Positions 5,923-6,110 of a stretch of 6,110 nt of DNA are shown piece after piece (positions within the stretch are counted from its first letter, which is position 1; the number at the start of each line of letters is the position of its first letter). Source of the DNA: Arenimonas sp. (lineage in GTDB: Bacteria > Pseudomonadota > Gammaproteobacteria > Xanthomonadales > Xanthomonadaceae); NCBI GenBank assembly GCA_003497545.1, contig DNNT01000072.1:1-6110 (forward strand), read 5' to 3'. The notes under the pieces are model-generated. The model was given only the letters and a program-made list of their open reading frames with translations, was not told the DNA's origin and searched no databases. Made by a program: the position numbers and the translations under genes.

Positions 5923-6110
5923 CGCCGCCGGTACCTGCCGGCATGGGCGCCCAACGGAGGGCAGGCGGGGGTGCGCTCCTATGCTTGCGCGTCACGCTCG
6001 GGGCCCGGGCCAGGCATTTTTCCTGCTGATCCGGTGGGTTGAACGGGTTCACGCGCTTGCCGCCAGCACGTGCACGCCTGCGTGTCCCTTCGGACACTTG
6101 ATGCGGCGGC
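5923..6110. other. Gene-free GC-rich tract right of the repeat, possibly part of a larger dispersed repeat
   Basis: No complete gene is convincing here. Visible structures are GCCGG/CCGGC (5927-5931, 5938-5942; 6-nt loop), the perfect palindrome GGCCCGGGCC (6002-6011) followed five bases later by T5 (6017-6021), and a hairpin GTGTCC-CTTC-GGACAC (6082-6097). On the minus strand one frame from the right edge to a TGA at 6049-6051 encodes about 19 residues, which could be the tail of a gene lying to the right, but it is too short to judge. Another minus frame is open from 6097 into the permease gene and is most likely spurious. Confidence 0.4.

Noticed and set aside
6002..6025. GGCCCGGGCC palindrome plus T5 as an intrinsic terminator
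   Set aside because: The palindrome has no loop-forming bases and would leave a stem of only about 3 bp, and the T run is five bases away.
5657..6097. 146-codon minus-strand frame through the repeat into the permease gene
   Set aside because: It overlaps the 3' end of the permease antisense and runs through palindromic intergenic DNA. Low-complexity Arg/Pro/Ala composition and no domain suggest a spurious frame of a repeat.

Overview
The window is GC-rich DNA (roughly 70% G+C by eye) from a proteobacterium. The gene set is ordinary and chromosomal: urocanase, a TonB-C-domain protein, a VOC protein, an AarF/ABC1 kinase-like protein, YaiI, a YbcJ-type S4 protein and an EamA permease. The very strong G/C bias at third codon positions, the close match of the two small genes to E. 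coli YaiI and YbcJ, and the palindromic intergenic repeat suggest a gammaproteobacterium. A Xanthomonadales/Lysobacteraceae-type genome is my best guess. That guess is inference, and no taxonomic marker gene is present.

Layout. Positions 1-4096 are a rightward run of four genes: the 3' two-thirds of hutU (histidine degradation, cut by the left edge), a secreted TonB-C-domain protein that starts inside the hutU stop codon (GTGA overlap), a small VOC-fold protein after a 94-bp gap with its own good ribosome binding site, and 10 bp later a membrane-anchored AarF/ABC1/UbiB-family protein. This run meets a leftward pair, yaiI-ybcJ (4793-4099), with only 2 bp between the converging stop codons. The pair overlaps by ATGA, and the second gene has its own Shine-Dalgarno inside the first. 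A 93-bp divergent spacer then leads to a rightward EamA/DMT permease (4887-5783).

Positions 5784-6110 hold no convincing complete gene. They begin with a terminator-like GC hairpin plus A5-GGG-T5 tract. Next comes a well-formed two-hairpin REP-like element at about 5851-5922: two 19-bp palindromes with the same stem but complementary loops (GGG, CCC), arranged as a perfect 20-bp inverted repeat around a 23-nt spacer. The rest is a GC-rich tract with short hairpins.

How the genes relate. hutU makes imidazolone propionate from urocanate. The TonB-C-domain gene is translationally coupled to it by position, but a functional tie to histidine catabolism is not evident. The remaining genes look like independent housekeeping or accessory functions: quinone-type lipid metabolism (AarF family), RNA-related small proteins (YbcJ by its S4 domain, YaiI by its PIN-like fold) and small-metabolite export (EamA). 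I see no defence system, phage, CRISPR or insertion sequence, and no strong case for an undescribed multi-gene system. The items most worth a second look are the nested palindromic repeat and the anchorless TonB-C-domain protein.
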